Assembly: GCF_003703475.1 (NCBI RefSeq)
Contig: NZ_RDQM01000013.1
Location: 19,411-83,410 of the forward strand
Length of the DNA stretch: 64,000 nucleotides
Origin: Allofranklinella schreckenbergeri
GTDB lineage: Bacteria; Pseudomonadota; Gammaproteobacteria; Burkholderiales; Burkholderiaceae_C
Direction of reading: 5' to 3'
Shown: piece after piece, positions 8,877 to 17,333 of the stretch
Numbering within the stretch: the stretch's first letter is position 1
How the letters are laid out: each line of letters begins with the position of its first letter
Made by a program: the position numbers and the translations under genes
Notes under the pieces: model-generated
The model's input: the letters and a program-made list of their open reading frames with translations, nothing else
Told to the model about the DNA's origin: nothing
The model's database searches: none

Positions 8877-10334
8877 TCACCAATACCCCAGCACCTTCCA
8901 CCAGGCGCTGCCGACGACGACCCAGACGATGACGAGCACCACGCTCATCACAAAGCCGGCTTTCCACCACTCGCCCAGCGTGGTGTAGCCCGAGCCGAAG
9001 ATCACGGGCGAGGTGCCGGTGGCGTAGTGTGTGAGGGTCATCATGATGTTGGAGGCGGCGGCCATCATCAGCGCGAAGGGCAGGGCGGGCGCGCCCAGGG
9101 CCAGGCCGGCACCGTAGAAGGCGGCGAACATGGCGGTGATGTGCGCCGTGGTGCTGGCGAACATGTAGTGCGCGTACAGATACACCAGCATCAGCAGCGC
9201 GCTGGCGCTCACCCAGCCCAGGCCCAGGTGGCCGATGCCGCTTTCCATGGTTTTGGCGAACCAGCCGATCAGGCCCAGCTTGTTCAAAAAGCTGGCCATC
9301 ATCACCAGCGCGCCGAACCAGACGATGGTGTCCCAGGCGCTTTTTTCCTTGATCACGTCGTCCCAGGTGAGCACGCCGGTGATCAGGCACAGCGACAGGC
9401 CGATGAAGGCGGTGGTGGTGGCGTTCACGGCGGCGGCCTTGCCGAAGATCATGGCGGGCACGCCGGCCCACAGCAGCAGCAGCACGCCGAACACGCCCAG
9501 CATGATCCATTCGCCCCGGCTGATGGGGCCCATTTCCTTCAGGCGCTCGCTGGCGAACTGCGCGGCGTTGGGCGTGCTCTTGATCTCGGGCGGGTACAGC
9601 CAGTAGAGCACCAGTGGCATCAGCGCCAGCGCCACCAGGCCCGGCAGCAGCATGGCCAGCGCCCAGGTGCCCCAGGAGAGCGAAATCTGCGCGCCCGTGG
9701 CCTTGGCGATCAAATCCACCACCAGCGGGTTGGGCGCGGTGGCGGTGATGAACATGGCGGAGGTGATGGGGTTGGCGTGGTAGTTGGTCAGCGCCAGATA
9801 GCGGCCCATGCGGCCTTGCGTGCCTTTTTCGGGGTCGGAGTCGTAGCTGCCCGCAATCGCGCGCATGATGGGGTGGATGATGCCGCCGCCGCGCGCGGTG
9901 TTGCTGGGGGTGACGGGCGCCAGGATCAGTTCCGACAGCGCCAGCGAGTAGGCGATGCCAATCGTCTTCTTGCCCCACACGGCGATGAACAAATAGCCGA
10001 TGCGCGCGCCCAGCCCGGTTTTGATGATGCCGCGCGAGATCATGATGGAGATGCCGATGAGCCAGATCAGCGGGTTGGAGAAGCTGCTGAGCGCATCGGC
10101 AATGGCGCCGCCGGGCTTGTCGTTGGTGACGCCGGTCACGGCCACCAGCGCCACGGCGATGATGGACAGCGCGCCAATGGGCATGGCCTTGCCGATGATG
10201 GCGGCGATGGCGCCCACGAACAGGGCCAGCAGGTGCCAGGCGTTGGGCGTGACACCCTCGGGCACAGGAATGCCGAACCAGATGAGTAAGCCCAGCGCCA
10301 GGGCAATGGCAGCGGGTATTGGTTTAAAGCCCAT
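8877..10334 (-). CDS. DASS-family anion (di/tricarboxylate) transporter
   Basis: Inner-membrane transporter of 485 residues with about a dozen hydrophobic segments along the whole length. The pattern matches divalent anion:sodium symporters and antiporters of the SLC13/CitT type: NPLIWLIGISIMISRG, SNTARGGGIIHPI and NPITSAMFITATAPNP are the conserved re-entrant and SNT-like blocks that bind the carboxylate substrate. The start MGFKPIPAAIA is set by a strong GGAGAG site 3 bases upstream; a frame extending 87 codons further is rejected. It stands alone, so the substrate (oxoglutarate, malate, citrate or similar) is inferred only at class level. Confidence 0.9.
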   Translation of the reverse strand: MGFKPIPAAIALALGLLIWFGIPVPEGVTPNAWHLLALFVGAIAAIIGKAMPIGALSIIAVALVAVTGVTNDKPGGAIADALSSFSNPLIWLIGISIMISRGIIKTGLGARIGYLFIAVWGKKTIGIAYSLALSELILAPVTPSNTARGGGIIHPIMRAIAGSYDSDPEKGTQGRMGRYLALTNYHANPITSAMFITATAPNPLVVDLIAKATGAQISLSWGTWALAMLLPGLVALALMPLVLYWLYPPEIKSTPNAAQFASERLKEMGPISRGEWIMLGVFGVLLLLWAGVPAMIFGKAAAVNATTTAFIGLSLCLITGVLTWDDVIKEKSAWDTIVWFGALVMMASFLNKLGLIGWFAKTMESGIGHLGLGWVSASALLMLVYLYAHYMFASTTAHITAMFAAFYGAGLALGAPALPFALMMAAASNIMMTLTHYATGTSPVIFGSGYTTLGEWWKAGFVMSVVLVIVWVVVGSAWWKVLGYW

Positions 10335-10582
10335 GTTCTCTCCTTTCGCAAACGGGACCAATCCGCGCTCATGGTGCCGCAGGCCCTGCGCTGATGTGTT
10401 GACATAGCGCAAAAGCCGTGGCGCTATTGGTTGCAGGATTGGTCGCAGGGTTGGAGAGAGTGCGCGCCGCTGCCCTGGAGAGCGCTTACCCCACTGTCCC
10501 AACCTTTGCCAACTTTCTTGCGCAAGCGGGAGAGGGGCTGGCGAAGTGTTATGGCCGCCAAAGGCGCAGATGCGGCATGTTT
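10335..10582. other. Upstream region of the transporter gene, no gene seen
   Basis: With copy 4 of the repeat and its flank this makes a stretch of about 400 bases without a coding region. It must carry the leftward promoter of the DASS gene. I see no convincing promoter pair, operator or structured RNA in it beyond the repeat at its right end. Confidence 0.5.
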
Positions 10583-10660
10583 TTTTATCAATCAATGAGC
10601 AAAAAAATATGCCATTTATGGTATGTTATATATGGTTTTGATTTTACTTTGATTGATAAA
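10583..10660 (+). repeat. Intergenic palindromic element, copy 4 (variant core)
   Basis: The outer arms are a perfect 11-bp inverted repeat, TTATCAATCAA / TTGATTGATAA, but the centre reads ATGCCATTTATGG and lacks the TTTCGG core. Arm length and A/T pattern match the family. It lies between the stop of the cphA-like gene and the upstream region of the DASS gene, both leftward. Confidence 0.72.
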
Positions 10661-10735
10661 TTGGGTGATCTGCGTGCCTGCTGCCCTCCGCCCTTGCGCA
10701 ACGGGGGGGCGGAGGGTGCATCGCAGGCTCTCACG

Positions 10736-13099
10736 CTATGACGGGCGGTGTGCGCTGGGCAGGCGGGGATCGAAGGTGCGGATGCCTGCGCCGATGAGTT
10801 CCGGGGCGATGCCCATCGTCCAGGCGATGGCGGCGGCGGCCAGCAGTTGGGCCGGTTGCAAGCCCAGGGTGGCGGCGTGGTCGCGCAGGGCTTGCCAGCC
10901 TTCGATGCGTTGGCAGCCTGCGTCGCAGTGCAGCTCGATGGCGTCGTGGCGGGGGAGCACCCAGCGCGCCGCCATGGGTTCTGTGTGGGCGTCAGCGCCT
11001 TCGCCCTCGTCTGCGGCGTTGGCAGCGTGTTCGGTTTGTGCAGCTTGTTGGGCGAGCTGGGCCTGCTCGGCTTTCCAGCGGTTGTAGGTGGCTTCGTCGC
11101 TGGCGTAGAACACCACGCCGCCGTCGCTGAGGGGGGCCAGTGCTGCGACTTGCGGATCGTCGGCGTTGAGAATGGCCTGGCCGCTGGGCAGCACAACGTC
11201 CACCTGGGTGCGCAGCACGCGCGTCATCTGGGCTTTTTCCTGGATGTCGTAATCGCCCAATTCATCATGGCCTTGCATGTCGCAGACGACGCCGATGTGG
11301 CATCGGTCGTAGGAAAGGCCTTCGACCAGGATGCTGCGGGGGCTGTTTTCGATGACGGCGACCTGGATTTGCTGGTTCATCAGCAGGCGGTTGCCCGCCT
11401 CCCAGTGGTCGCTGGGGCGGCGGTCCACCCATCGTTTGTCCAGAAAAATGCCTTGGCGGCAGGCTACGCCGGTGTGCTTGCCGCTGAGGTGCAGCATCCA
11501 GGCGGTCAGGCGGGCAATGCCGGTCGTGCCGTGCCGCCCGGAGATGCCGATGATGGGGATGCGCCCGCAAAGGTCTGGCCCTTCCTGCACGGAGGGGGTG
11601 GGGAACAGGTGCTCCACAATGGCCTGGCCGACGGGCTGGGGGGAGCCGAATGCGGGTTTGAGGTGCATGAGCAGGCCGGGGCCAGCGTTGACTTCAATGA
11701 CGGCGCCGCCTTGTTCGGCCAGGGGGCGGGAAATGTCTTGCGCCATCACATCCACGCCCGCGATATCCAGCCCGACGATCTTGGCTGCCAGTGCGGCGGC
11801 TTGGGCGGTTTCAGGGTGAACGTGATCGGTGCAATCGACAACGACGGTGCTGCTGCGCTGGACCATGACGAGCTTGCCGCTGGCGGGCACGCTGTCGGGG
11901 CTGAGGTCTTGCGCCTTGAGTTCGTGCAGGATGTCGGGCTGTTGCACGTCCAAAGGTTGCAGGCGAAAGCCCGCATGGGCCACTTCTTCCACTGAACCGG
12001 TGGGGGCGGCGGAGGTGGCGCGTGGCTGGGCGCTGGCCTTGGCGTCGCTTGGGTTCTGGCGGCGTGGGTCGCTATTGATTTGGCGCTGCACCAGCTCTGC
12101 GACGGTGGAGGAGCCATCGCCGGTGATGCGCAGCGATTCGCTACGGGCAGCGGCGACGACTTGGCCGCCCACTACCAGCAGCCGATGCTCGTTGCCCGGC
12201 ACCATGCGCTCGACCATGACTTCGTATCCATGCGGCTGGGCGGCTTGCCAGGCCATGCGCACGTCTTCTTCGGTGTTGAGGTTGACGAAAACACCACGGT
12301 TGCGTGAAGCATCGGTGGGTTTGACGACGACGGGCATGCCAATGTCCTGCGCGGCTTGCCAGGCCTCATCGGGGGTGTCGGCGATTTGCCATTCGGGCAC
12401 GGGCACGCCGCAGATCTGGATCAGCGTCTTGGTCATGTCCTTGTCGTTGGCGATGCCTTCGGCAATGGCGCTGGTGTTGCTGGTTTCGGTCGTCCAGATG
12501 CGTTTTTGGGCGCAGCCATAGCCCAGTTGCACGAGGTTGCCGTCGTTGAGGCGGAAGGCCGGAATGCGGCGCTCGAAGGCGGCATCGACGATGGCGGCGG
12601 TGCTGGGGCCAAGGTAGCGCTCCTCAATCACGCTGCGGATGGCAGCCACGGCGGCGGCCACCTCAAAAGGCTGGTCGTTGATGGCGGCCATGATGAGGCG
12701 GTGCCCTTCACGCAGCGCAGCGCGGGCGACTTGCTCATCCTTGGCGCGAAATACCATGCGGTACACCCCGGTTTGGGAAGTGCTGCGCGTTTGGCCGAAG
12801 GCTGTGGGCATGCCGGCGAGGTTGAGCAGCTCGATGATGATGTGCTCCAGGATATGGCCGGGCCAGGTGCCTTCGTCCAGGCGCATGAGAAAGCCGCCGC
12901 GCTCGCCCACGCCGCAATGGTGCTCAATCAGGCCGGGCAGCCAGGCTTTGAGGCGATCGCCAAAGCCCGGGATTTTGTTGGAGGGGTAATCCTCCAGCTC
13001 CCCCAAATCCAGCCAGACCTCCAGCACTTCACGATAGGTCCAGATGCTGGGCCCGCGCAGGTAATTGATGCGCAGCAGGGCGATATCTTTGAATGGCAT
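10736..13099 (-). CDS. cphA: Cyanophycin synthetase-like protein with altered C-terminal ATP site
   Basis: Cyanophycin synthetase joins aspartate and arginine into the storage polymer multi-L-arginyl-poly-aspartate using two ATP-dependent active sites. The 787-residue product has the N-terminal domain (LRGPSIWTYR), an ATP-grasp domain (VVVKPTDASRNRGV near 235, PGNEHRLLVVGG near 300, VIEVNAGPG near 475) and a Mur-ligase-like domain. In that last domain the usual GTNGKTTT phosphate loop is replaced by SGRHGTTGIARL, without the lysine, although NADDP is kept. It is also shorter than usual full-length CphA (around 870-900). This points to a CphA2- or CphA'-type paralogue; no normal copy or cyanophycinase is in the window. 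Confidence 0.85.
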   Translation of the reverse strand: MPFKDIALLRINYLRGPSIWTYREVLEVWLDLGELEDYPSNKIPGFGDRLKAWLPGLIEHHCGVGERGGFLMRLDEGTWPGHILEHIIIELLNLAGMPTAFGQTRSTSQTGVYRMVFRAKDEQVARAALREGHRLIMAAINDQPFEVAAAVAAIRSVIEERYLGPSTAAIVDAAFERRIPAFRLNDGNLVQLGYGCAQKRIWTTETSNTSAIAEGIANDKDMTKTLIQICGVPVPEWQIADTPDEAWQAAQDIGMPVVVKPTDASRNRGVFVNLNTEEDVRMAWQAAQPHGYEVMVERMVPGNEHRLLVVGGQVVAAARSESLRITGDGSSTVAELVQRQINSDPRRQNPSDAKASAQPRATSAAPTGSVEEVAHAGFRLQPLDVQQPDILHELKAQDLSPDSVPASGKLVMVQRSSTVVVDCTDHVHPETAQAAALAAKIVGLDIAGVDVMAQDISRPLAEQGGAVIEVNAGPGLLMHLKPAFGSPQPVGQAIVEHLFPTPSVQEGPDLCGRIPIIGISGRHGTTGIARLTAWMLHLSGKHTGVACRQGIFLDKRWVDRRPSDHWEAGNRLLMNQQIQVAVIENSPRSILVEGLSYDRCHIGVVCDMQGHDELGDYDIQEKAQMTRVLRTQVDVVLPSGQAILNADDPQVAALAPLSDGGVVFYASDEATYNRWKAEQAQLAQQAAQTEHAANAADEGEGADAHTEPMAARWVLPRHDAIELHCDAGCQRIEGWQALRDHAATLGLQPAQLLAAAAIAWTMGIAPELIGAGIRTFDPRLPSAHRPS

Positions 13100-13245
13100 G
13101 GCAAGAAAGATGGAATGGCTTGGTGGGATGAAAAGGCTTGCGCGCAGCGCAAATGCCCGCTTTGAGGGCTGACGCCGCAGGGCTTGTCGAGAAAAACCTG
13201 CGCCCGCCCATCAACGGGTGTGCGCGGCAATGGGCTGACGTGTGC

Positions 13246-14169
13246 TTATTCGATGTTTTGCACTTGCTCGCGCATTTGCTCAATCAGCACTTTCATGTCC
13301 ATGCTGATGCGGCTGAGCTGCAACAAGGCTGATTTGCTGCCCAAAGTATTGGCTTCGCGATGCAGTTCCTGGATCAAGAAATCCAGCCGCTTGCCGATGG
13401 GATAGGGGGCTTGGGCCGGGGCGCTTTTTTGCAGCAGTTGGTCGATTTCATCCAAATGCGCGTTCAGCCTGGCCAGCTCTTCGGCAATATCGATGCGGAT
13501 GGCAAAGGCGGTGGCTTCGGCAATGGCTTTGGGCTCAAGATCTTTGGGGTCGATGGGCGTGCCGGGCGTGGCCGTTTGCGCTGCTTGCAGGGCTTCTTGC
13601 CAGCGCTCCAGAAATTTGCAGCGTTGTTGCTCGACCAGTTCCGGAATGAGCGGCCCCGCTTTTTGCGCCAGCGCTTTGATTTGCTCGATTTTTTCGCGCA
13701 GGACGAGCACCAGGCGTTGGCCTTCGCTTTGGCGTGCGCTTTTCAAGGCGGCTATGGCTTGCAGCAAGGCTTGCTCCATGGCTGGCGTCCACTCCAGCGC
13801 TTCGTCGCCTCGGCGGGTTTGCTGCAATTGCAAGACTTCGGCGACGGAGAGTGCGCGCGCATCGGGAAACCAGGTCTTGATCAAGTCCTGGCTCGCAGCC
13901 AGTTTTTGCAAGGCTGCGGCGTTGAGGCTGTGCGCCGAATCGTTGGCGTCGCGCTCAATGGTCAGGCGCACTTCGACTTTGCCGCGGCCCAATTGTTCGG
14001 TGAAGATTTGGCGCAGACGGGCTTCATGGGGCTTGAAGCTGTCGGGCACTTTGAAAATCAAATCCAGAAAACGGCTGTTGACCGAGCGCAGCTCCACGCC
14101 CAGCACCAGCGCGCAATCGGCGATATGGCTTTGCACGCTGGCATAACCTGTCATGCTGTAAACTGCCAT
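13246..14169 (-). CDS. yicC: YicC/YloC-family endoribonuclease
   Basis: YicC proteins are hexameric endoribonucleases affecting RNA turnover. The 307-residue protein begins MAVYSMTGYAS, the family hallmark, followed by ELRSVNSRFLDL. The C-terminus has the DUF1732 block KRLDFLIQELHREANTLGSKS, where acidic and histidine residues likely bind metal. A frame extending 44 codons upstream is rejected because the family start is at MxxYSMTGYA. It is divergent from the protein kinase gene with about 90 bases between them. Confidence 0.95.
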   Translation of the reverse strand: MAVYSMTGYASVQSHIADCALVLGVELRSVNSRFLDLIFKVPDSFKPHEARLRQIFTEQLGRGKVEVRLTIERDANDSAHSLNAAALQKLAASQDLIKTWFPDARALSVAEVLQLQQTRRGDEALEWTPAMEQALLQAIAALKSARQSEGQRLVLVLREKIEQIKALAQKAGPLIPELVEQQRCKFLERWQEALQAAQTATPGTPIDPKDLEPKAIAEATAFAIRIDIAEELARLNAHLDEIDQLLQKSAPAQAPYPIGKRLDFLIQELHREANTLGSKSALLQLSRISMDMKVLIEQMREQVQNIE

Positions 14170-14260
14170 GGCAATCTGTATCTTTCTCTTTTGTCGTATT
14201 TCACTTGTTGTCACTTGCGGCCTTGAGAGGCGCAAGTAACTATTATCTCTGGCATCCCGG

Positions 14261-15265
14261 ATGTCCAATTCAGCTAACGCAGCGAATGCGCCCAAACCCA
14301 AACCAGCACCGCTGCCGACGAATACGGTGGTGGGCGGTTATCGCTTGGTGCATCGGATTTCTTCCGGGGGGTTTGGCGTGGTCTATCTGGCGCTTGACCC
14401 AAACGGCCATGCGGTTGCAGTGAAGGAGTATCTGCCAAGCTCCCTGGTGACGCGCGAGCCTGGTCAGTTGGTGCCCCAGATTGCGCCTGAAAAGCTCTCG
14501 CTTTACCGCCTTGGGCTGAAAAGCTTTTTCGAGGAAGGGCGCTCGCTGGCGCAGATTTCACACGACTCGGTCGTGAGCGTGCTGAATTTCTTTCGCGAGA
14601 ATGAAACGGTTTACATGGTGATGAACCACCTGGAAGGCTCAACCTTGCAGGAGTTCATTGTGACGGCGCGAAACCCCGACAGCCGCAAGGTGTTCCGCGA
14701 ATCGACCATCCGCTCCTTGTTTGATGAAATCCTGCGCGGCCTGCGCATCGTGCACCAGCACAAGATGCTGCATCTGGATATCAAGCCGGCCAATATTTTC
14801 ATTACGGACGACGACAAGGCCGTGCTGATTGATTTTGGCGCCGCCCGCGAAGTGCTCTCCAAAGAGGGGAACTTTGTGCGCCCCATGTATACCCCCGGCT
14901 TTGCCGCGCCGGAGATGTACAAGCGCGATGGCTCGCTGGGGCCGTGGACGGACATTTATGCCATCGGCGCCTGTATTTACGCCTGCATGCTTGGGGTACC
15001 GCCTAACGATGTGCCCCAGCGCAATGAGAAAGATCGCTTGGCGCTGTCGCTCAAGCGGGTGCGCAATATTTACTCCGATAATCTGATTCAGGTGGTTGAG
15101 TGGTGCATGGCTCTGGATCCGCTGGCGCGCCCCCAATCGGTGTTTGCTTTGCAAAAAGAGTTAGCTCGCGAAGCCGAGTTGCGCTACAGCAAAATGAGCA
15201 TGGCAGAAAAAATGCGTATGCAGATCAGCTCGCTGGTCGCAGGGAATAAGAAAGAAGCTGGCTAA
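14261..15265 (+). CDS. Hanks-type serine/threonine protein kinase
   Basis: Cytoplasmic protein kinase of 334 residues that is all kinase domain apart from a Pro/Ala-rich head and short basic tail. Motifs: glycine loop ISSGGFGVVYLA near 33, catalytic lysine in AVKEYL near 54, catalytic loop HLDIKPANIF near 174 (HLD instead of HRD), IDFGAAR near 194, and the APE equivalent in FAAPEMY. There is no transmembrane segment and no PASTA sensor. The next gene, 42 bases downstream, encodes a PP2C phosphatase, so the two form a reversible phosphorylation pair. Targets are not visible; type VI secretion genes, a common context, are absent. Confidence 0.93.
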   Translation: MSNSANAANAPKPKPAPLPTNTVVGGYRLVHRISSGGFGVVYLALDPNGHAVAVKEYLPSSLVTREPGQLVPQIAPEKLSLYRLGLKSFFEEGRSLAQISHDSVVSVLNFFRENETVYMVMNHLEGSTLQEFIVTARNPDSRKVFRESTIRSLFDEILRGLRIVHQHKMLHLDIKPANIFITDDDKAVLIDFGAAREVLSKEGNFVRPMYTPGFAAPEMYKRDGSLGPWTDIYAIGACIYACMLGVPPNDVPQRNEKDRLALSLKRVRNIYSDNLIQVVEWCMALDPLARPQSVFALQKELAREAELRYSKMSMAEKMRMQISSLVAGNKKEAG

Positions 15266-15307
15266 CGCCCGGGGGTAGGGCGATGCCGACCCATCCATCC
15301 ATTGACA

Positions 15308-16180
15308 ATGAAATTTTCCGTATTCCAAACCAGCCACCAGGGCGGTCGCGCCAAAAACGAAGACCGCATGGGCTATTGCCATACCCCAGAAGCCGCCTTG
15401 TTCGTGTTGGCCGATGGGATGGGCGGGCATCCTGAAGGGGAGACGGCTGCGCAAATTGCCTTGCAAACCATGGCGGCGCTGTTCAAGAAGCAGGCACTGC
15501 CGGTTCTGGATGATGTGGGGCACTTCCTCGAATCGGGCTTGCTGATGGCCCATCGCCAGATTCTGCGCTATGCCATCGACAAAGGCATGCCTGATTCGCC
15601 ACGCACCACGTTGGTTGCAGCGGTGGTGCAAAACGGGGAAATCCAATGGATTCACTGCGGGGATTCGCGCCTGTATCTGACCCGCAACATGGCACTTTTG
15701 ACGCGCACGCGCGACCATTCCTATGCCGAGCTGCGCGAATCGGTGCTGACCAAGGTTGGCGAGCTCAACCGCAACGTGTTGTTCACCTGCCTGGGCTCGC
15801 CCGCGCGGCCCATCTATGACCTCAGCAGCCCTGAAACCCTGAACATGGGGGATCGGATTTTGTTGTGCTCGGATGGTCTATGGGGGCCGCTGCGCGATGA
15901 GGATATCGTCGAGCGCCTCACCCAAGGTGAGGTTGAGAGTGTTGGGCCCGCGTTGGTGGAGTACGCCTATAAAAAAGCGGGCAAAGGCAGCGACAACATC
16001 ACCGCCATCATGGTCGATTGGCAGGAAGAAGCCTTTGCCAAGACGGAGCGCGCCCCCTTGAGCGACGATTTTGCCGACTCGGAAGACTTCACCACCACCA
16101 TTTCCGGTGACTTGCTCAACGATGACGATATTGAGCGTAGCCTGGACGCCATCAACAAGGCCTTGCGCAGAGAGCAGTAG
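15308..16180 (+). CDS. PP2C-family serine/threonine phosphatase
   Basis: Metal-dependent phosphatase of 290 residues that likely reverses the neighbouring kinase. The family metal ligands are present: KNEDR near 20, VLADGMGGHPEG near 38, GDSRLYL near 120, SDGLWG near 190 and GSDNITAIMV near 230. A short acidic C-terminal tail follows. The start is the ATG of MKFSVFQTS; an in-frame TTG two codons upstream is less likely. It lies in a likely operon with the kinase gene. Confidence 0.93.
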   Translation: MKFSVFQTSHQGGRAKNEDRMGYCHTPEAALFVLADGMGGHPEGETAAQIALQTMAALFKKQALPVLDDVGHFLESGLLMAHRQILRYAIDKGMPDSPRTTLVAAVVQNGEIQWIHCGDSRLYLTRNMALLTRTRDHSYAELRESVLTKVGELNRNVLFTCLGSPARPIYDLSSPETLNMGDRILLCSDGLWGPLRDEDIVERLTQGEVESVGPALVEYAYKKAGKGSDNITAIMVDWQEEAFAKTERAPLSDDFADSEDFTTTISGDLLNDDDIERSLDAINKALRREQ

Positions 16181-16267
16181 TTGCGCTAAAGGCTTTCGTT
16201 CGCCGTGATGGCCGCGCAGGCGTGCAGCAGCCAACGGCTTGAGAGACAGGTTGGGTATTTTTGGCAT

Positions 16268-17284
16268 ATGGTTGTCCTAGCTCTTTTCACCGCGTTGGCG
16301 TTGGATCAATTCAGGCCCTTGCGTGCGCACCACCGTTTTTATGGCCTGCTGCGCGCAGCGGCGCATCGCATCCGCCGCTTGTTCGATGCCGATGTGCCCT
16401 CGCAGGCCTGGTTGGTTTGGGTGCTGACGGTTGCGGCCCCTGCGCTGCTGTCTTGGGGGGTGTTTGCGTTGCTGGATGCGTGGCTGGGCGGCTTCTGGGC
16501 TTTCCTTTGGATGGTGCTGTTGCTGTATGCCGCGATCGACTTCCGCGCCTTTGGCCTGCACTTCACCCAAGTGCGCAACGCCTTTGGCACAGGCGATGTG
16601 CAGCGCGCCCAAGCCGCGCTGCAACGGTGGTCGGCAGAGTTTGGCGACGCTTGCGAATGCCATCTCAGCGCCAGCTCGCCAGTGCAGCGCTCGCCGCTGC
16701 AACTGCAAGCCTGTGCCGTGCGCCTGTCCGTGTTGCATATGCACCGCTGCGTCTTCGGGGTATTCACCGCTTTTTTGCTGCTCGCCTTTCTGGGCTTTGG
16801 CCCCTTGGGCGCGGTGCTGTTCAGGCTCAGCGGCTACGTGCAGCGCTGGCATGAAGATGCCGCGCGCCAGGCGCTGTCGCAACGGGCCAGCCCTGCACTG
16901 GCGGCCGCGGCCCAACAGGCGTGGCAGGTGGTGAACTGGTTGCCTGCCAGGGTGACGATGCTGATGTTTGCTGCCGTAGGCCGCTTTGATGAGGCGGTGA
17001 GTGCATGGCGCGCTGTCGCCGCACAGGGAGGCGACAGCGATGCGCTGGTGATGGCCACCGCAGTGGCCGCCATGGGCCAATCGCCTGCCATGCCGCCCGC
17101 CATGCGAGCGGCCACGCTGCAAGGCGGGCCACACCAGTTGCTGGATGCGCAGCCACCCTTCCATGAGGAAGACAGCGAGCATGCCGCCGCCGCACTGCAC
17201 GCGCTGGCGGGCATGATTTGGCGCACGCTGGTGCTGTGGGCGTTGCTGTGGCTGGTCATTGGCCTCATTGGCGCAGTGTCCTGA
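16268..17284 (+). CDS. CbiB/CobD-like integral membrane protein
   Basis: 338-residue inner-membrane protein of the superfamily holding adenosylcobinamide-phosphate synthase (CbiB/CobD) and AmpE. Supporting blocks are ALALDQFRPL at the start, HRCVFGVFTAF near 160 and WLPARVTMLMFAAVGRFDEA near 225, with hydrophobic segments at both ends. It sits directly before a HisC/CobC-like aminotransferase, which at first suggests cobalamin assembly, but no other corrin genes are here apart from the distant cobA, whose product also serves sirohaem. I therefore call only the superfamily. The ATG at MVVLALFTAL is preferred to one 21 codons upstream because the family begins with this helix. Confidence 0.8.
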   Translation: MVVLALFTALALDQFRPLRAHHRFYGLLRAAAHRIRRLFDADVPSQAWLVWVLTVAAPALLSWGVFALLDAWLGGFWAFLWMVLLLYAAIDFRAFGLHFTQVRNAFGTGDVQRAQAALQRWSAEFGDACECHLSASSPVQRSPLQLQACAVRLSVLHMHRCVFGVFTAFLLLAFLGFGPLGAVLFRLSGYVQRWHEDAARQALSQRASPALAAAAQQAWQVVNWLPARVTMLMFAAVGRFDEAVSAWRAVAAQGGDSDALVMATAVAAMGQSPAMPPAMRAATLQGGPHQLLDAQPPFHEEDSEHAAAALHALAGMIWRTLVLWALLWLVIGLIGAVS

Positions 17285-17333
17285 TCCTGTGCCCAGCGGT
17301 TTTTTTCTACCCTTTTCCCTTTCGAGCAAAAGC

